Shown: in pieces, positions 1-6,189 of the stretch
How positions within the stretch are numbered: the first letter of the stretch is position 1
Layout: each line of letters begins with the position of its first letter
Source: RBC101 sp052387735
Lineage (GTDB): Bacteria > Gemmatimonadota > Gemmatimonadetes > Gemmatimonadales > Gemmatimonadaceae
DNA length: 17,909 bases
Assembly: GCA_052387735.1 (NCBI GenBank)
Contig: JBQTIW010000056.1
Location: 1-17,909 of the forward strand
Reading direction: 5' to 3'
Position numbers and translations under genes: made by a program
The notes under the pieces: generated by a model
Databases searched by the model: none
The model's input: only the letters and a program-made list of their open reading frames with translations
What the model was told of the DNA's origin: nothing

Positions 1-266
1 GCCGTGAACCAGCAGGCGACGTGCGTCTTGTAGGGGGACTTGTCTTTGGAAAACCGGACGTCCCGGTAAATGCGAAAGATCGATCGTTTGGGTGACCCGC
101 CGATCTCCGGAGCCATCCGTCCGAGCCGCACGTCCATCTCCTCAACGAGCTCGCGCATCGGCACCATCAGCAGTTCGTCAAACTGTGCCTTTCGCTCGAC
201 GAACCACTCGCGACGATTATTCCGTTTCAGCTGTCGGAGGAACGTAAGGGCGGAGGGGGAGAACAT
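1..266 (-). CDS. DUF2461 family protein (partial, C-terminus outside window)
   Basis: Reading the minus strand from the ATG at 266 gives 88 codons running off the window's left edge, so only the N-terminal part is present. The fragment starts MFSPSALTFLRQLKRNN, continues with R-EWF at about residues 19-22, and ends with RIYRDVRFS and DKSPYKTH near residues 66-80. These are the conserved N-terminal blocks I associate with the DUF2461 / TIGR02453 family, whose members are about 220 residues and have no firmly known function. No in-frame start lies just upstream, so 266 is the likely start. It lies 118 bp downstream of the 507-residue membrane protein on the same strand. Family call is from motif memory; function is unknown. 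Confidence 0.82.
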   Translation of the reverse strand, partial: MFSPSALTFLRQLKRNNRREWFVERKAQFDELLMVPMRELVEEMDVRLGRMAPEIGGSPKRSIFRIYRDVRFSKDKSPYKTHVACWFT

Positions 267-384
267 CTGTATGGGTGGGTAGCAGGTAGTAGGTAGCGGG
301 TGGTTGGTCGTGGTCGGCGTCAGCCGGGGGGCGTGGGTTACCGAAGATGATGACGCGTTGTGAGGGAAAGCTCTACCTACCCAC
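267..384. repeat. Low-complexity GGTAG-type intergenic spacer
   Basis: The gap between two minus-strand genes holds degenerate GGTAG/GGTAGT units at about 278-306. An inverted copy, CTACCTACCCAC, sits at 373-384. GTGGGTAG (275-282) and CTACCCAC (377-384) are perfect inverted arms. No coding potential or U-tract terminator is seen. It resembles the other low-complexity spacers in this window. Confidence 0.4.
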
Positions 385-1908
385 TCACTGCGCCGCCTCT
401 CGCAGCGCGCGCTGAGCGCGAGCCAGCGTCGCCACCGCAGGACGCAGGCCGCCATCGGCACGCTGGAGTCCCGTGAGCACGTCATAGTCGCCCGCACCAT
501 CCACGATCACCGCATGCACGCGTGGACGTCGACTGGCCCAGGCCAGGGTTCCAGCGAGCGCGCTCTGCTGGGCGGCTTCGCCGAACACGTACGGATATGT
601 GCGCACGGACACGACCCAGTGCAGCTTGGGCTGATCCCTCATCCACCGTTCCGCCGTGCGCAGGCGCGCCGCGAGGGACGCCCCGCCGCGGAATGTCGGC
701 GCGAACGAGAATGCCAGCAGGTCGATCGACGAGTCGCGCGCCGCCCAGGCGTACAGCAGCGAATCGTCTCGCGTGAACGCCGAGAACGCGACCCCGACTC
801 TCGTCCGCGGACGCAAACGGTGCGCGAGATCGGCGGCGCGGGCGTGATACTCGGTCCACCACCCCAACGGGACGCTCCCCAGCGCCCGCACGCCGGCGTC
901 GAACGGGTCCAGCGCGGGGAGCAGCACATCGGGACGCACTCGACGCACGACGCGGTCGACCAGCGCCAGACGGCGCTCCATGTACGCCACCGGCGACGCC
1001 AGGAAGCGATCCCGGTCCTCCCGATCGTGATCCAGCGAGATGACGAGGAGTATCGAGTCACGGCGCAATCCGGCGAGGGCCGACGCCAGCGAGTCGAGCG
1101 CCAGCGCGCTCGCGCCAGCGGGCGCGACGACGACGGAGAGAATGCCCGCGCCGAGGGAGTCGGCCAGCGGTAGGTCGCGCTCCAGCGCGGTCGCGGAGGG
1201 TGGCCCGCGCAGAACGGGGAGAATGCGCACGCCAAGCGCCAGGTCCCCGCGGGGCCGCTCTCGCAGCGGCTCGTTTGTCAAATCCGCGAACGTGACGACG
1301 GCACGCACCGCCGACGGAAACTCCACCGCGGCCAGCAATGTCCACGCGGCTGCTCCAATCGCGAGACCGGCCCGCAGGGTCTTGCTCACCTGCCACCGCG
1401 CCGGATAGGCAGGCGCCAGGAGCGGAAGCTGCACCGCCAGCGGTGACCACATCGCCGACGTGTGCCACACCAAACCCATGGTGCTCGTCTGCGCTACTTC
1501 GACACCCAGGAACCCGGCGGGCACGCCGACCCACCATGTTGTGGCAGTTCGCGCCACGGCCGCCACAAACAGCAGCAGGTTGAACGCGAAGACCGGTACG
1601 CTGATGAGCGATGTGACCAGCTGCCGCCTGAGCGCGAGACCGCTCTGTACGGCAAACAGCCCAAGCGTGGCGGGCCACAGCCACGCGACGGGCGAGACGG
1701 TTCGACCTGTATACGCTGACGCCGCTGCGAGGGCGATCACCGCAGCCGGTGCCACGAACAGTCCGCACAGGGCCGTAATCGCCAGAAAGTCCCTCGCCTG
1801 CCGTCGAGCCTGCGCGATCTGCCCGGCCAACAGCACGTCCCAGAGCAGAATGAACACCGAGACAGCGGCAAACGAGACGGTCGCCGCATCCCACCGTAGC
1901 TCCCACAC
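385..1908 (-). CDS. Membrane protein with C-terminal TIM-barrel / glycosidase-like domain
   Basis: This 507-residue protein has two parts. Residues 1 to about 200 hold roughly five to seven hydrophobic helices, for example near 8-33, 42-66, 72-91, 98-120, 145-165 and 180-200. Residues from about 215 on are soluble and alternate hydrophobic strands with helices (LALGVRILPVL, SILLVISLDHD, RVGVAFSAF, IDLLAFSFAPTF, HWVVSVRTYPY, VHAVIVDGAGDYD). That pattern, with acidic or aromatic residues at strand ends, looks like a TIM barrel of the glycoside-hydrolase type. I cannot assign a family or catalytic pair. The start is GTG (MWELRWD); no in-frame ATG lies near it. It diverges from the CDP-alcohol phosphatidyltransferase gene, so an envelope-related role is possible but unproven. 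Confidence 0.72.
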   Translation of the reverse strand: MWELRWDAATVSFAAVSVFILLWDVLLAGQIAQARRQARDFLAITALCGLFVAPAAVIALAAASAYTGRTVSPVAWLWPATLGLFAVQSGLALRRQLVTSLISVPVFAFNLLLFVAAVARTATTWWVGVPAGFLGVEVAQTSTMGLVWHTSAMWSPLAVQLPLLAPAYPARWQVSKTLRAGLAIGAAAWTLLAAVEFPSAVRAVVTFADLTNEPLRERPRGDLALGVRILPVLRGPPSATALERDLPLADSLGAGILSVVVAPAGASALALDSLASALAGLRRDSILLVISLDHDREDRDRFLASPVAYMERRLALVDRVVRRVRPDVLLPALDPFDAGVRALGSVPLGWWTEYHARAADLAHRLRPRTRVGVAFSAFTRDDSLLYAWAARDSSIDLLAFSFAPTFRGGASLAARLRTAERWMRDQPKLHWVVSVRTYPYVFGEAAQQSALAGTLAWASRRPRVHAVIVDGAGDYDVLTGLQRADGGLRPAVATLARAQRALREAAQ

Positions 1909-1931
1909 GTCAGTTGCTCCGTAGCATGCCG

Positions 1932-1939
1932 GAAGCTAA
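1932..1939 (-). promoter_or_regulatory. Candidate -10 element (TTAGCTTC) for the 507-residue membrane protein
   Basis: Read on the minus strand this is TTAGCTTC, 23 bases before the GTG start. The same octamer occurs at 16747-16754, close upstream of another start codon. No clear partner -33/-35 box is visible, so this is a weak call. Confidence 0.2.
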
Positions 1940-1942
1940 GGG

Positions 1943-1981
1943 AACGGGTGAACGAGTGAGCGGGTGATCGGTTCACCCGTT
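1943..1981. repeat. Intergenic 11-bp inverted repeat with GGTGAACG-type units
   Basis: AACGGGTGAAC at 1943-1953 is exactly complementary to GTTCACCCGTT at 1971-1981, giving a hairpin with an 17-base loop. The loop continues a degenerate run of GTGAACG/GTGAGCG units. It sits between two divergent genes and has no T-tract, so it is more likely a repeat or operator than a terminator. A near-identical 17-base stretch is present, inverted, at 11095-11111. Confidence 0.6.
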
Positions 1982-1993
1982 TGCCCTTCGCCG

Positions 1994-2027
1994 TTTGCGG
2001 GCGAACGCCTGCACCCGCTTACTTTCG
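1994..2027 (+). promoter_or_regulatory. Candidate promoter for the CDP-alcohol phosphatidyltransferase gene
   Basis: TTTG at 1994-1997 is followed 22 bases later by TACTTTCG at 2020-2027. This resembles the TTTG / TAnnTTTG promoter form known from Bacteroidetes. The ATG at 2031 is only 3 bases beyond it, so the transcript would be leaderless or nearly so. This fits the lack of a Shine-Dalgarno sequence. Confidence 0.3.
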
Positions 2028-2030
2028 ATC

Positions 2031-2564
2031 ATGAGCCCGGGATCGTTTACGTCGATTCCAAATCTCCTTTCGCTGTCGCGTCTCGTGCTCGCGGCCGCTT
2101 TTGTTGCCATGCCCTCCGCGACCGAGCGGCTCTGGCTGCTCGTGCTGGCCGCCCTCACGGACTACCTCGACGGCTGGCTCGCGCGACGCGCGCAGGCCAC
2201 GACGCGCTGGGGCGCGCTGCTCGATCCCATTACCGATCGCGTCTTCGTCTTTACCGCGCTCTGTGTCTTTCTCGTCGAGCGGCAGGTGACGACGCTGCAG
2301 TACTTCGTGCTCATCTTTCGTGACATCATGACGGCCATCGGCTTTCTCGTCGCCAAGAGCGTGGTGTGGCTCCGACCCATCACGTTTCGCGCGCGGCCCG
2401 CCGGCAAGGTGGTGACCACACTGCAGCTGGCTACCCTGATCGCTGTGCTGATTCGCCCCGATGTCGTGGCCGTGCTCGTCACCATCGTCGCCGTGGTATC
2501 GGTGATTGCCGTGGTGGACTACACCCTGCTCCTGTGGCGCGAGCGGCTCAGGACGGCTGCCTGA
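2031..2564 (+). CDS. CDP-alcohol phosphatidyltransferase (PgsA-like)
   Basis: This 177-residue membrane enzyme transfers a phosphatidyl group from CDP-diacylglycerol to a small alcohol, in phospholipid synthesis at the inner membrane. The family signature D-x2-DG-x2-AR-x8-G-x3-D-x3-D is complete. It begins at DYLDGWLAR (about residues 44-52) and ends at LLDPITDR (about 63-70). The N-terminus SIPNLLSLSRLVLA is typical of the family, and four or more further hydrophobic helices follow. An in-frame TTG at 1995 would add 12 residues, but ATG 2031 gives the usual family N-terminus. The likeliest product is phosphatidylglycerophosphate, but the alcohol substrate cannot be read from the sequence, so I give no symbol. 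Confidence 0.88.
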   Translation: MSPGSFTSIPNLLSLSRLVLAAAFVAMPSATERLWLLVLAALTDYLDGWLARRAQATTRWGALLDPITDRVFVFTALCVFLVERQVTTLQYFVLIFRDIMTAIGFLVAKSVVWLRPITFRARPAGKVVTTLQLATLIAVLIRPDVVAVLVTIVAVVSVIAVVDYTLLLWRERLRTAA

Positions 2565-2581
2565 GTTTCGTTAGGCATGCA

Positions 2582-3067
2582 GTGGGCCGCGTCCGCCGGG
2601 GGGCGGTCCTTGGTGCTGTTCTGCTGGCAGGAGTCGCCCGCAACGGAGCGGCGCAGAACACGGCGGGTCCCAGAATCGAAGGGCGACTCGAAGCGATTTC
2701 TGCCCGCCACACCACGTTGCAACTCGGTGGCGGGTTCAACACGGCGGCGGGCACGTACGTGCGCGTGGGGCTTGCCGCCGCTGGCGGCCTGACGCGGCGA
2801 GGTGGGCGAACGCGAGGAACAGCGCGAGTGGATGGCGTGTTGCGCTTCCTGCTCGACCCCTTCAAGGAGCAGCGGCGGGGTCTGTACGGGCTCGCCGGGG
2901 TGAGCGCGATGGACGACGGCACGCGGGCCTGGGAGCCGCGAGTGTTCGTGGGACTCGGCCTCGAGGGACGCGGAGGCCGTCAGATCATCCCGGCGGTGGA
3001 GATCGCACTCGGCGGTGGGCTCCGAGTCGCCGGCGTGTTTCGTCGCGCGCGGACAAACCGCCGCTAG
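2582..3067 (+). CDS. Small exported beta-rich protein (possible outer-membrane barrel)
   Basis: From the GTG at 2582 this encodes 161 residues. It opens with a signal peptide: basic VGRVRRG, a hydrophobic AVLGAVLLAGVA core, and a likely cleavage after GAAQ (near residue 25). The mature part has alternating amphipathic stretches (TTLQLGGGF, TYVRVGLAAAGGL, LYGLAGVSAM, VFVGLGLEG, AVEIALGGGLRVAGVF) with Gly and aromatic residues. This suggests beta strands of a small barrel or periplasmic beta protein. The frame is open much further upstream, but that part lies inside the phosphatidyltransferase gene in another frame. GTG 2582 is chosen because it starts the signal peptide and has AGG 6 bases upstream. 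I do not recognise the family. Confidence 0.65.
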   Translation: MGRVRRGAVLGAVLLAGVARNGAAQNTAGPRIEGRLEAISARHTTLQLGGGFNTAAGTYVRVGLAAAGGLTRRGGRTRGTARVDGVLRFLLDPFKEQRRGLYGLAGVSAMDDGTRAWEPRVFVGLGLEGRGGRQIIPAVEIALGGGLRVAGVFRRARTNRR

Positions 3068-3076
3068 CAGTGAAAA

Positions 3077-3098
3077 GCCCCCTCATCCGTGAGGGGGC
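3077..3098 (-). terminator. Intrinsic terminator between convergent genes
   Basis: GCCCCCTCA (3077-3085) and TGAGGGGGC (3090-3098) form a perfect 9-bp stem with a 4-base loop. On the minus strand the stem is followed by TTTT (3076-3073). It therefore terminates the 91-residue gene that stops at 3108. The stem may also slow plus-strand transcripts ending at 3067, but those lack a T-run. Confidence 0.85.
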
Positions 3099-3107
3099 CC
3101 GATTCGA

Positions 3108-3383
3108 CTACGCCGCCGTGACTGCTTCGTCTGCCTGCTTGGTCTTTGGAGGCTGCACGAACCGGTCACCGAGGACGCGAAGCTGTTTCAGGTCCTGCGC
3201 CGACAGCTCGTGATACCGATCCGCAAGATAAAGCAGGGTGTCTTCGAACCACTCCGACTGATGCTCCTTCTCGGCTCCGATGACACCGCAAGTCATGATG
3301 TGCTGGAACAACTCGTCGCGCGCCTGATCAAACGGAGCTGGCACCGACGGTTGGGACGGTCGTCTTACTTGTTTCTTCCCCAT
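3108..3383 (-). CDS. Small hypothetical protein (91 aa)
   Basis: The predicted protein is soluble, without a signal peptide or membrane helix. It has a basic N-terminus (MGKKQVRRPSQ) and then a mostly helical, charged body: ARDELFQHIMTCGVIGA, WFEDTLLYLADRYHEL, DLKQLRVLGDRFV. One cysteine (TCGVIGA) is present. ATG 3383 is the only sensible start, although no Shine-Dalgarno is visible. Reality is supported by third-position G/C bias, a candidate promoter at 3415-3446 and a strong terminator right after the stop. It thus looks like a single-gene transcript. I do not recognise a family and infer no function. Confidence 0.7.
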   Translation of the reverse strand: MGKKQVRRPSQPSVPAPFDQARDELFQHIMTCGVIGAEKEHQSEWFEDTLLYLADRYHELSAQDLKQLRVLGDRFVQPPKTKQADEAVTAA

Positions 3384-3414
3384 GTAGGATGAGTAGGTGG
3401 TGGGCTAACCGGAC

Positions 3415-3446
3415 GAAATCTAACCTGGCCGAAGTCAACACCCAAA
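3415..3446 (-). promoter_or_regulatory. Candidate FCB-type promoter for the 91-aa gene
   Basis: On the minus strand TTTG (3446-3443) is followed after exactly 20 bases by TAGATTTC (3422-3415). This matches the Bacteroidetes-type consensus TTTG-N19/21-TAnnTTTG except for the last base. The start codon at 3383 would have a leader of about 25 bases. Confidence 0.42.
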
Positions 3447-3484
3447 TTACGCCCATTTGCGCTCGAGTGCTGACGGGAACTCCG

Positions 3485-4342
3485 CTACGAATCCTCCCGC
3501 GTTCTGACGAACGCGAGAATCAACCGTGACAGCGTCGCGGCGTCTTCTTCAGGGACGAGGTGCCCGACTTCGTCCACATGCTGATACATACCCCGCGGAA
3601 TCTGATCGGCGAAATCTTCCGCTATTGCGCGGGAACACCACCGGTCCCGTGTACCCCGGACAACCAGGGTGCGCTGGCGAATCCGCCTGAGGTCGACGTC
3701 AGCGAACTCGTCTTCGCGTAACGCGCCCGCGAGCGCCAACAGGTGATTTGCGCCGTCGGACCCCAAATATGGCGCCAGGTACCGCCCCAGCAGCTTCCAG
3801 GGCATGTTCCCCTGCTGAGCGACGCTGCTCTGAAGAAACGGCCGCAGCAACGCTTCGGCGCCGAAGAGACCGCGGGACAGCCTCAGCGCATACTTGGCAG
3901 TATCGCGCTGCAACTCGCGGATCTCGGGTCCGGCGAGATCGTTGAGTGGTGGCGGTCCCACCAGCACGAGCCGAAAAATGCGCTCCGGTCGGTCGAACGC
4001 CAGCCGCAAGGCGACCAGAGCACCCAGATCCATGCCGACGACCGTGGCCCGGTGTAGTTGGAGCGCGGTCATCGCCGCATCCAGGTAGCCGGATTGGGCA
4101 TCCAAACCGAACTCGGCATCGAAGGGGCGGTCAGACTCGCCGTACCCAAAGAGATCGAGGGCGAACGCCCGAGCCCCCTGAACAGCGAGCATCGGCCCAA
4201 CGTGTCGCCAGAGAAATGACGAAGTCCCAAAGCCGTGCAGAAGAATGATTGGATCTTCCCCATAGCCGTATCTGGCCACGTGCATGCTGGCACCAGTGCC
4301 GAGTGGAACGCGAAAGAGGTCGGCGTCGGCCGGGAGGATCAT
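3485..4342 (-). CDS. Alpha/beta hydrolase with aspartate nucleophile
   Basis: This 285-residue protein has the alpha/beta-hydrolase fold. The oxyanion-hole motif is LLHGFG (34-39). The nucleophile elbow is VVGMDLGA (101-108), placing Asp105 where serine esterases have Ser. The acid is in VRGTRDRW (Asp233) and the catalytic His is in GHLVPEE (His261). An Asp nucleophile is characteristic of haloalkane/haloacetate dehalogenases and epoxide hydrolases, which work through an ester intermediate. The class is fairly safe, but the substrate is not determined. A lid region rich in helices spans about 130-210. The start is ATG 4342; the sequence before it has no Shine-Dalgarno, so a later start such as Met20 cannot be excluded. 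No obvious partner gene lies nearby. Confidence 0.85.
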   Translation of the reverse strand: MILPADADLFRVPLGTGASMHVARYGYGEDPIILLHGFGTSSFLWRHVGPMLAVQGARAFALDLFGYGESDRPFDAEFGLDAQSGYLDAAMTALQLHRATVVGMDLGALVALRLAFDRPERIFRLVLVGPPPLNDLAGPEIRELQRDTAKYALRLSRGLFGAEALLRPFLQSSVAQQGNMPWKLLGRYLAPYLGSDGANHLLALAGALREDEFADVDLRRIRQRTLVVRGTRDRWCSRAIAEDFADQIPRGMYQHVDEVGHLVPEEDAATLSRLILAFVRTREDS

Positions 4343-4484
4343 GGGAGGAATCAGTCAAAGGGTCAGTCTCGGCGCCAGCCTCGACACGCAGGGGCGAATT
4401 CGCTAGAACTTCGTATCGCCGCGGCCTAAGTTGCTCGTCGGCGCTGTGGAGGCGGGCGGCGGGTCCGCGGAGCCGGAGGTGGAG

Positions 4485-4829
4485 ATGGACGAGCAAACGT
4501 ATGGCGAGAACCGCGCTCGGAATCTCGAGCAGATGCTGCGACTCCTCGCCGAGCGGATTCGGTGGCTCGACACCCGGGGCGAACTGCTCGGGCACGCAGC
4601 CGAGTTGCAGAAGCTTCTGGGCGACGTACGCAGCGAATTGTTCCATTACGAGGTGAGGGCCACGTATGACACGCCGGAAGTCGCTGACAGCCGGCGGATC
4701 GTGGCTGACGCCAATCGTACCGACGAGGAGTCATGGCGAAGCAACCCGTGGACAGCGAACGAGGAAAAGGAGGAAAAACGTCGGGGGGAGGGGGAGGGGG
4801 AGGGGGAGGGGGGGGATCCGGCAGCGTAA
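4485..4829 (+). CDS. Small helical hypothetical protein overlapping the DsbA-like gene
   Basis: ATG 4485 is preceded by a strong Shine-Dalgarno (GGAGG, 4475-4479), and the frame gives 114 residues. Residues 1 to about 60 (MDEQTYGENRARNLEQMLRL, then LLAERIRWL, LLGHAAELQKLLGDVR) form amphipathic, coiled-coil-like helices with leucine spacing. Codon third positions are G/C rich, supporting a real gene. The frame stays open for 97 bases inside the following DsbA-like gene. Its C-terminal tail there is a charged EKEEKRR and an EGEGEGEGG run, created by the same G-tract that makes poly-Gly in the other frame. It is very likely cotranscribed with, and coupled to, the downstream thiol oxidoreductase. 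I do not recognise the family. Confidence 0.6.
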   Translation: MDEQTYGENRARNLEQMLRLLAERIRWLDTRGELLGHAAELQKLLGDVRSELFHYEVRATYDTPEVADSRRIVADANRTDEESWRSNPWTANEEKEEKRRGEGEGEGEGGDPAA

Positions 4830-5548
4830 AAACAGGACGGAAGCGGAATCAGAAGGGCTTTTACACGGTGCTGGGGCTCGTCGCGGCCGTGTTTGGAGTG
4901 CTGATCGTGTATCAGCTCAACAAGCCCGCGGTCAGCAGCGCGGCCAAGGTCGATCCCTCCGTGCCGCTCCCCGAGGCCAAGGGATACTTGCTGGGGAATC
5001 CCAGCGCACCGGTACGCGTTATCGAGTTCGCCGACTTCGAGTGCCCGGCGTGCGAGCAGTTCTTTACCCTGACGGAACCAGACGTCCGCACGCGTCTGAT
5101 CGAGACGGGACAGATCAGCTACACCTTTATGGATTTCCCGCTCCCCATGCATCCGAACACGTGGGCGGCCTCGAACGCCGCAGCGTGCGCCAACGAGCAG
5201 GGAAAGTTCTGGGAGATGCACGACGCGTTGTTCAACACGCAGGACCAGTGGAATGGGTTCGCTACGAAGCGACCCAAGGGAAAGTTGAAGGAGCTCGCCG
5301 GGCAGACCGGTCTCGACGTGAGCCAGTGGGAGGAGTGTTACGACGCGCAGAAGTACCTCGCCAACATTCAGGCGCACGAGCGCGAGGCGGGGCGCCAAGG
5401 TGCGGGACAAACGCCGACGTTCATCATCGGGTCACGTCGAGTTCCTGGCAGCATCTCCTTCGACAAATTCAAGGCCTACGTCGACACTGCGCTTGCGGAG
5501 GCGAAGGCCGCGGGCGGCGCGGCGCCTGCGGATACAGCGCGGAAATAG
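4733..5548 (+). CDS. Membrane-anchored DsbA-family thiol:disulfide oxidoreductase
   Basis: This 271-residue protein forms, breaks or isomerises disulfides outside the cytoplasmic membrane. A Shine-Dalgarno GAGGAG precedes ATG 4733. The order is a charged cytoplasmic N-terminus with 11 consecutive glycines (18-28), a basic stretch (TGRKRNQK), one transmembrane helix (about 43-62), then a thioredoxin-fold DsbA domain (about 80-255). The active site is FECPACEQF (Cys104-Pro-Ala-Cys107), and the cis-proline loop is QTPTF (Pro228). A second cysteine pair, Cys152 and Cys202, matches the extra structural disulfide seen in some BdbD-like members. The helix probably anchors the domain in the periplasm. 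The odd features are the poly-Gly linker and its G-tract DNA. The family is confident, the exact role (oxidase or isomerase) is not. Confidence 0.9.
   Translation: MAKQPVDSERGKGGKTSGGGGGGGGGGGSGSVKTGRKRNQKGFYTVLGLVAAVFGVLIVYQLNKPAVSSAAKVDPSVPLPEAKGYLLGNPSAPVRVIEFADFECPACEQFFTLTEPDVRTRLIETGQISYTFMDFPLPMHPNTWAASNAAACANEQGKFWEMHDALFNTQDQWNGFATKRPKGKLKELAGQTGLDVSQWEECYDAQKYLANIQAHEREAGRQGAGQTPTFIIGSRRVPGSISFDKFKAYVDTALAEAKAAGGAAPADTARK
4783..4815 (+). repeat. GGGGGA tandem repeat / G-quadruplex-capable tract
   Basis: Five runs of 5-8 G separated by single A bases cover 33 bases, essentially a GGGGGA hexamer repeated four to five times. It lies in the overlap of two genes, encoding poly-Gly in the DsbA-like frame and Glu-Gly repeats in the upstream frame. 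Such tracts are prone to slippage and can fold as a G-quadruplex on the coding strand and mRNA. Confidence 0.8.
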
Positions 5549-5650
5549 GGTCAGGCCTCGCCGGTTCGCGCGCGGAGCGCCCGTCGGATCGCGGGGGCTG
5601 AAAGAGCTTGCGCTGGTCGGCTCGGTTCACGCACGCAGGAGCGGTCCTCG

Positions 5651-6121
5651 CTAGGTTCGCGTCACACCCCCCGCCGGGTTGGCGACACGCACCGTGGGAC
5701 GTTCGAGCCCATCCTCGGGAAGCTGTTCGGGAAAGCTCTCGCTGACGGGCTCCGGCTTGGGGCGCAACACGCGCTTAGGCACCAACTCCTCTCCGAGCTC
5801 GACGAGGACCCGCGTGGCGACGATGCTGGCCAGCGGCTCCGGCACGCCCATCACGCGCACATAGGTGTCGATCGCACGATCGAAGGCCATGTCTTCGGCC
5901 AGCGTATCGATGAACATCAGCGCGTTGCGCACATGCGCATCGATGATGGCCTCCTCGGCCCGCGCCTGCGCCAGCCGCATTCGCCGCTCCGCGCCCTCGT
6001 CGAGCCGGCGGGGGAACAGTGATTCAGGAAAGAGGCGGCGCCAGAAGGAGGGCACGGGGCGGCGATGGGCGATGAGGGATAGGCGGTCGTAGCCAGGCGA
6101 CGGCCACTGGTGAAATGTCAC
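5651..6121 (-). CDS. Hypothetical protein (156 aa)
   Basis: Coding status rests on a clear third-position G/C preference over the whole frame. The protein is soluble with no signal peptide. It has an arginine/tryptophan-rich N-terminus (SFWRRLFPES, FPRRLDEGAERRM), a helical centre (LAQARAEEAIIDAHVRNALM, then DTLAEDMAFDRAIDTYVRVM), and a proline/charged tail from about residue 115. The start is GTG 6121. Its first 20 codons run through one arm of a 13-bp inverted repeat, so the true start could be later (Met48, at RMRLAQ). It follows acetyl-CoA synthetase on the same strand after 67 bases and is probably cotranscribed. I see no known domain. Confidence 0.6.
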   Translation of the reverse strand: MTFHQWPSPGYDRLSLIAHRRPVPSFWRRLFPESLFPRRLDEGAERRMRLAQARAEEAIIDAHVRNALMFIDTLAEDMAFDRAIDTYVRVMGVPEPLASIVATRVLVELGEELVPKRVLRPKPEPVSESFPEQLPEDGLERPTVRVANPAGGVTRT

Positions 6122-6189
6122 GTAAGCCCGCCCGACCGTCTACCCTCCTGCGCGCTCGACGTCGTGACTGTCGCCGATCGCCCATCGCC
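6061..6189. repeat. 13-bp perfect inverted repeat pair
   Basis: GGCGATGGGCGAT at 6061-6073 and ATCGCCCATCGCC at 6177-6189 are exact inverted copies 103 bases apart. One lies in the 5' part of the 156-residue gene and the other touches the acetyl-CoA synthetase stop codon. Both sit next to a CGCCTAT-like extension. It may be a dispersed intergenic repeat or a large RNA stem between two genes. Confidence 0.5.

Noticed and set aside
4646..5601. Long open frames on both strands over the DsbA-like gene (about 250 and 310 codons)
   Set aside because: Their translations are Arg/His/Gly-rich with no family features, and they mirror the clear DsbA coding frame; they are GC-driven shadows.
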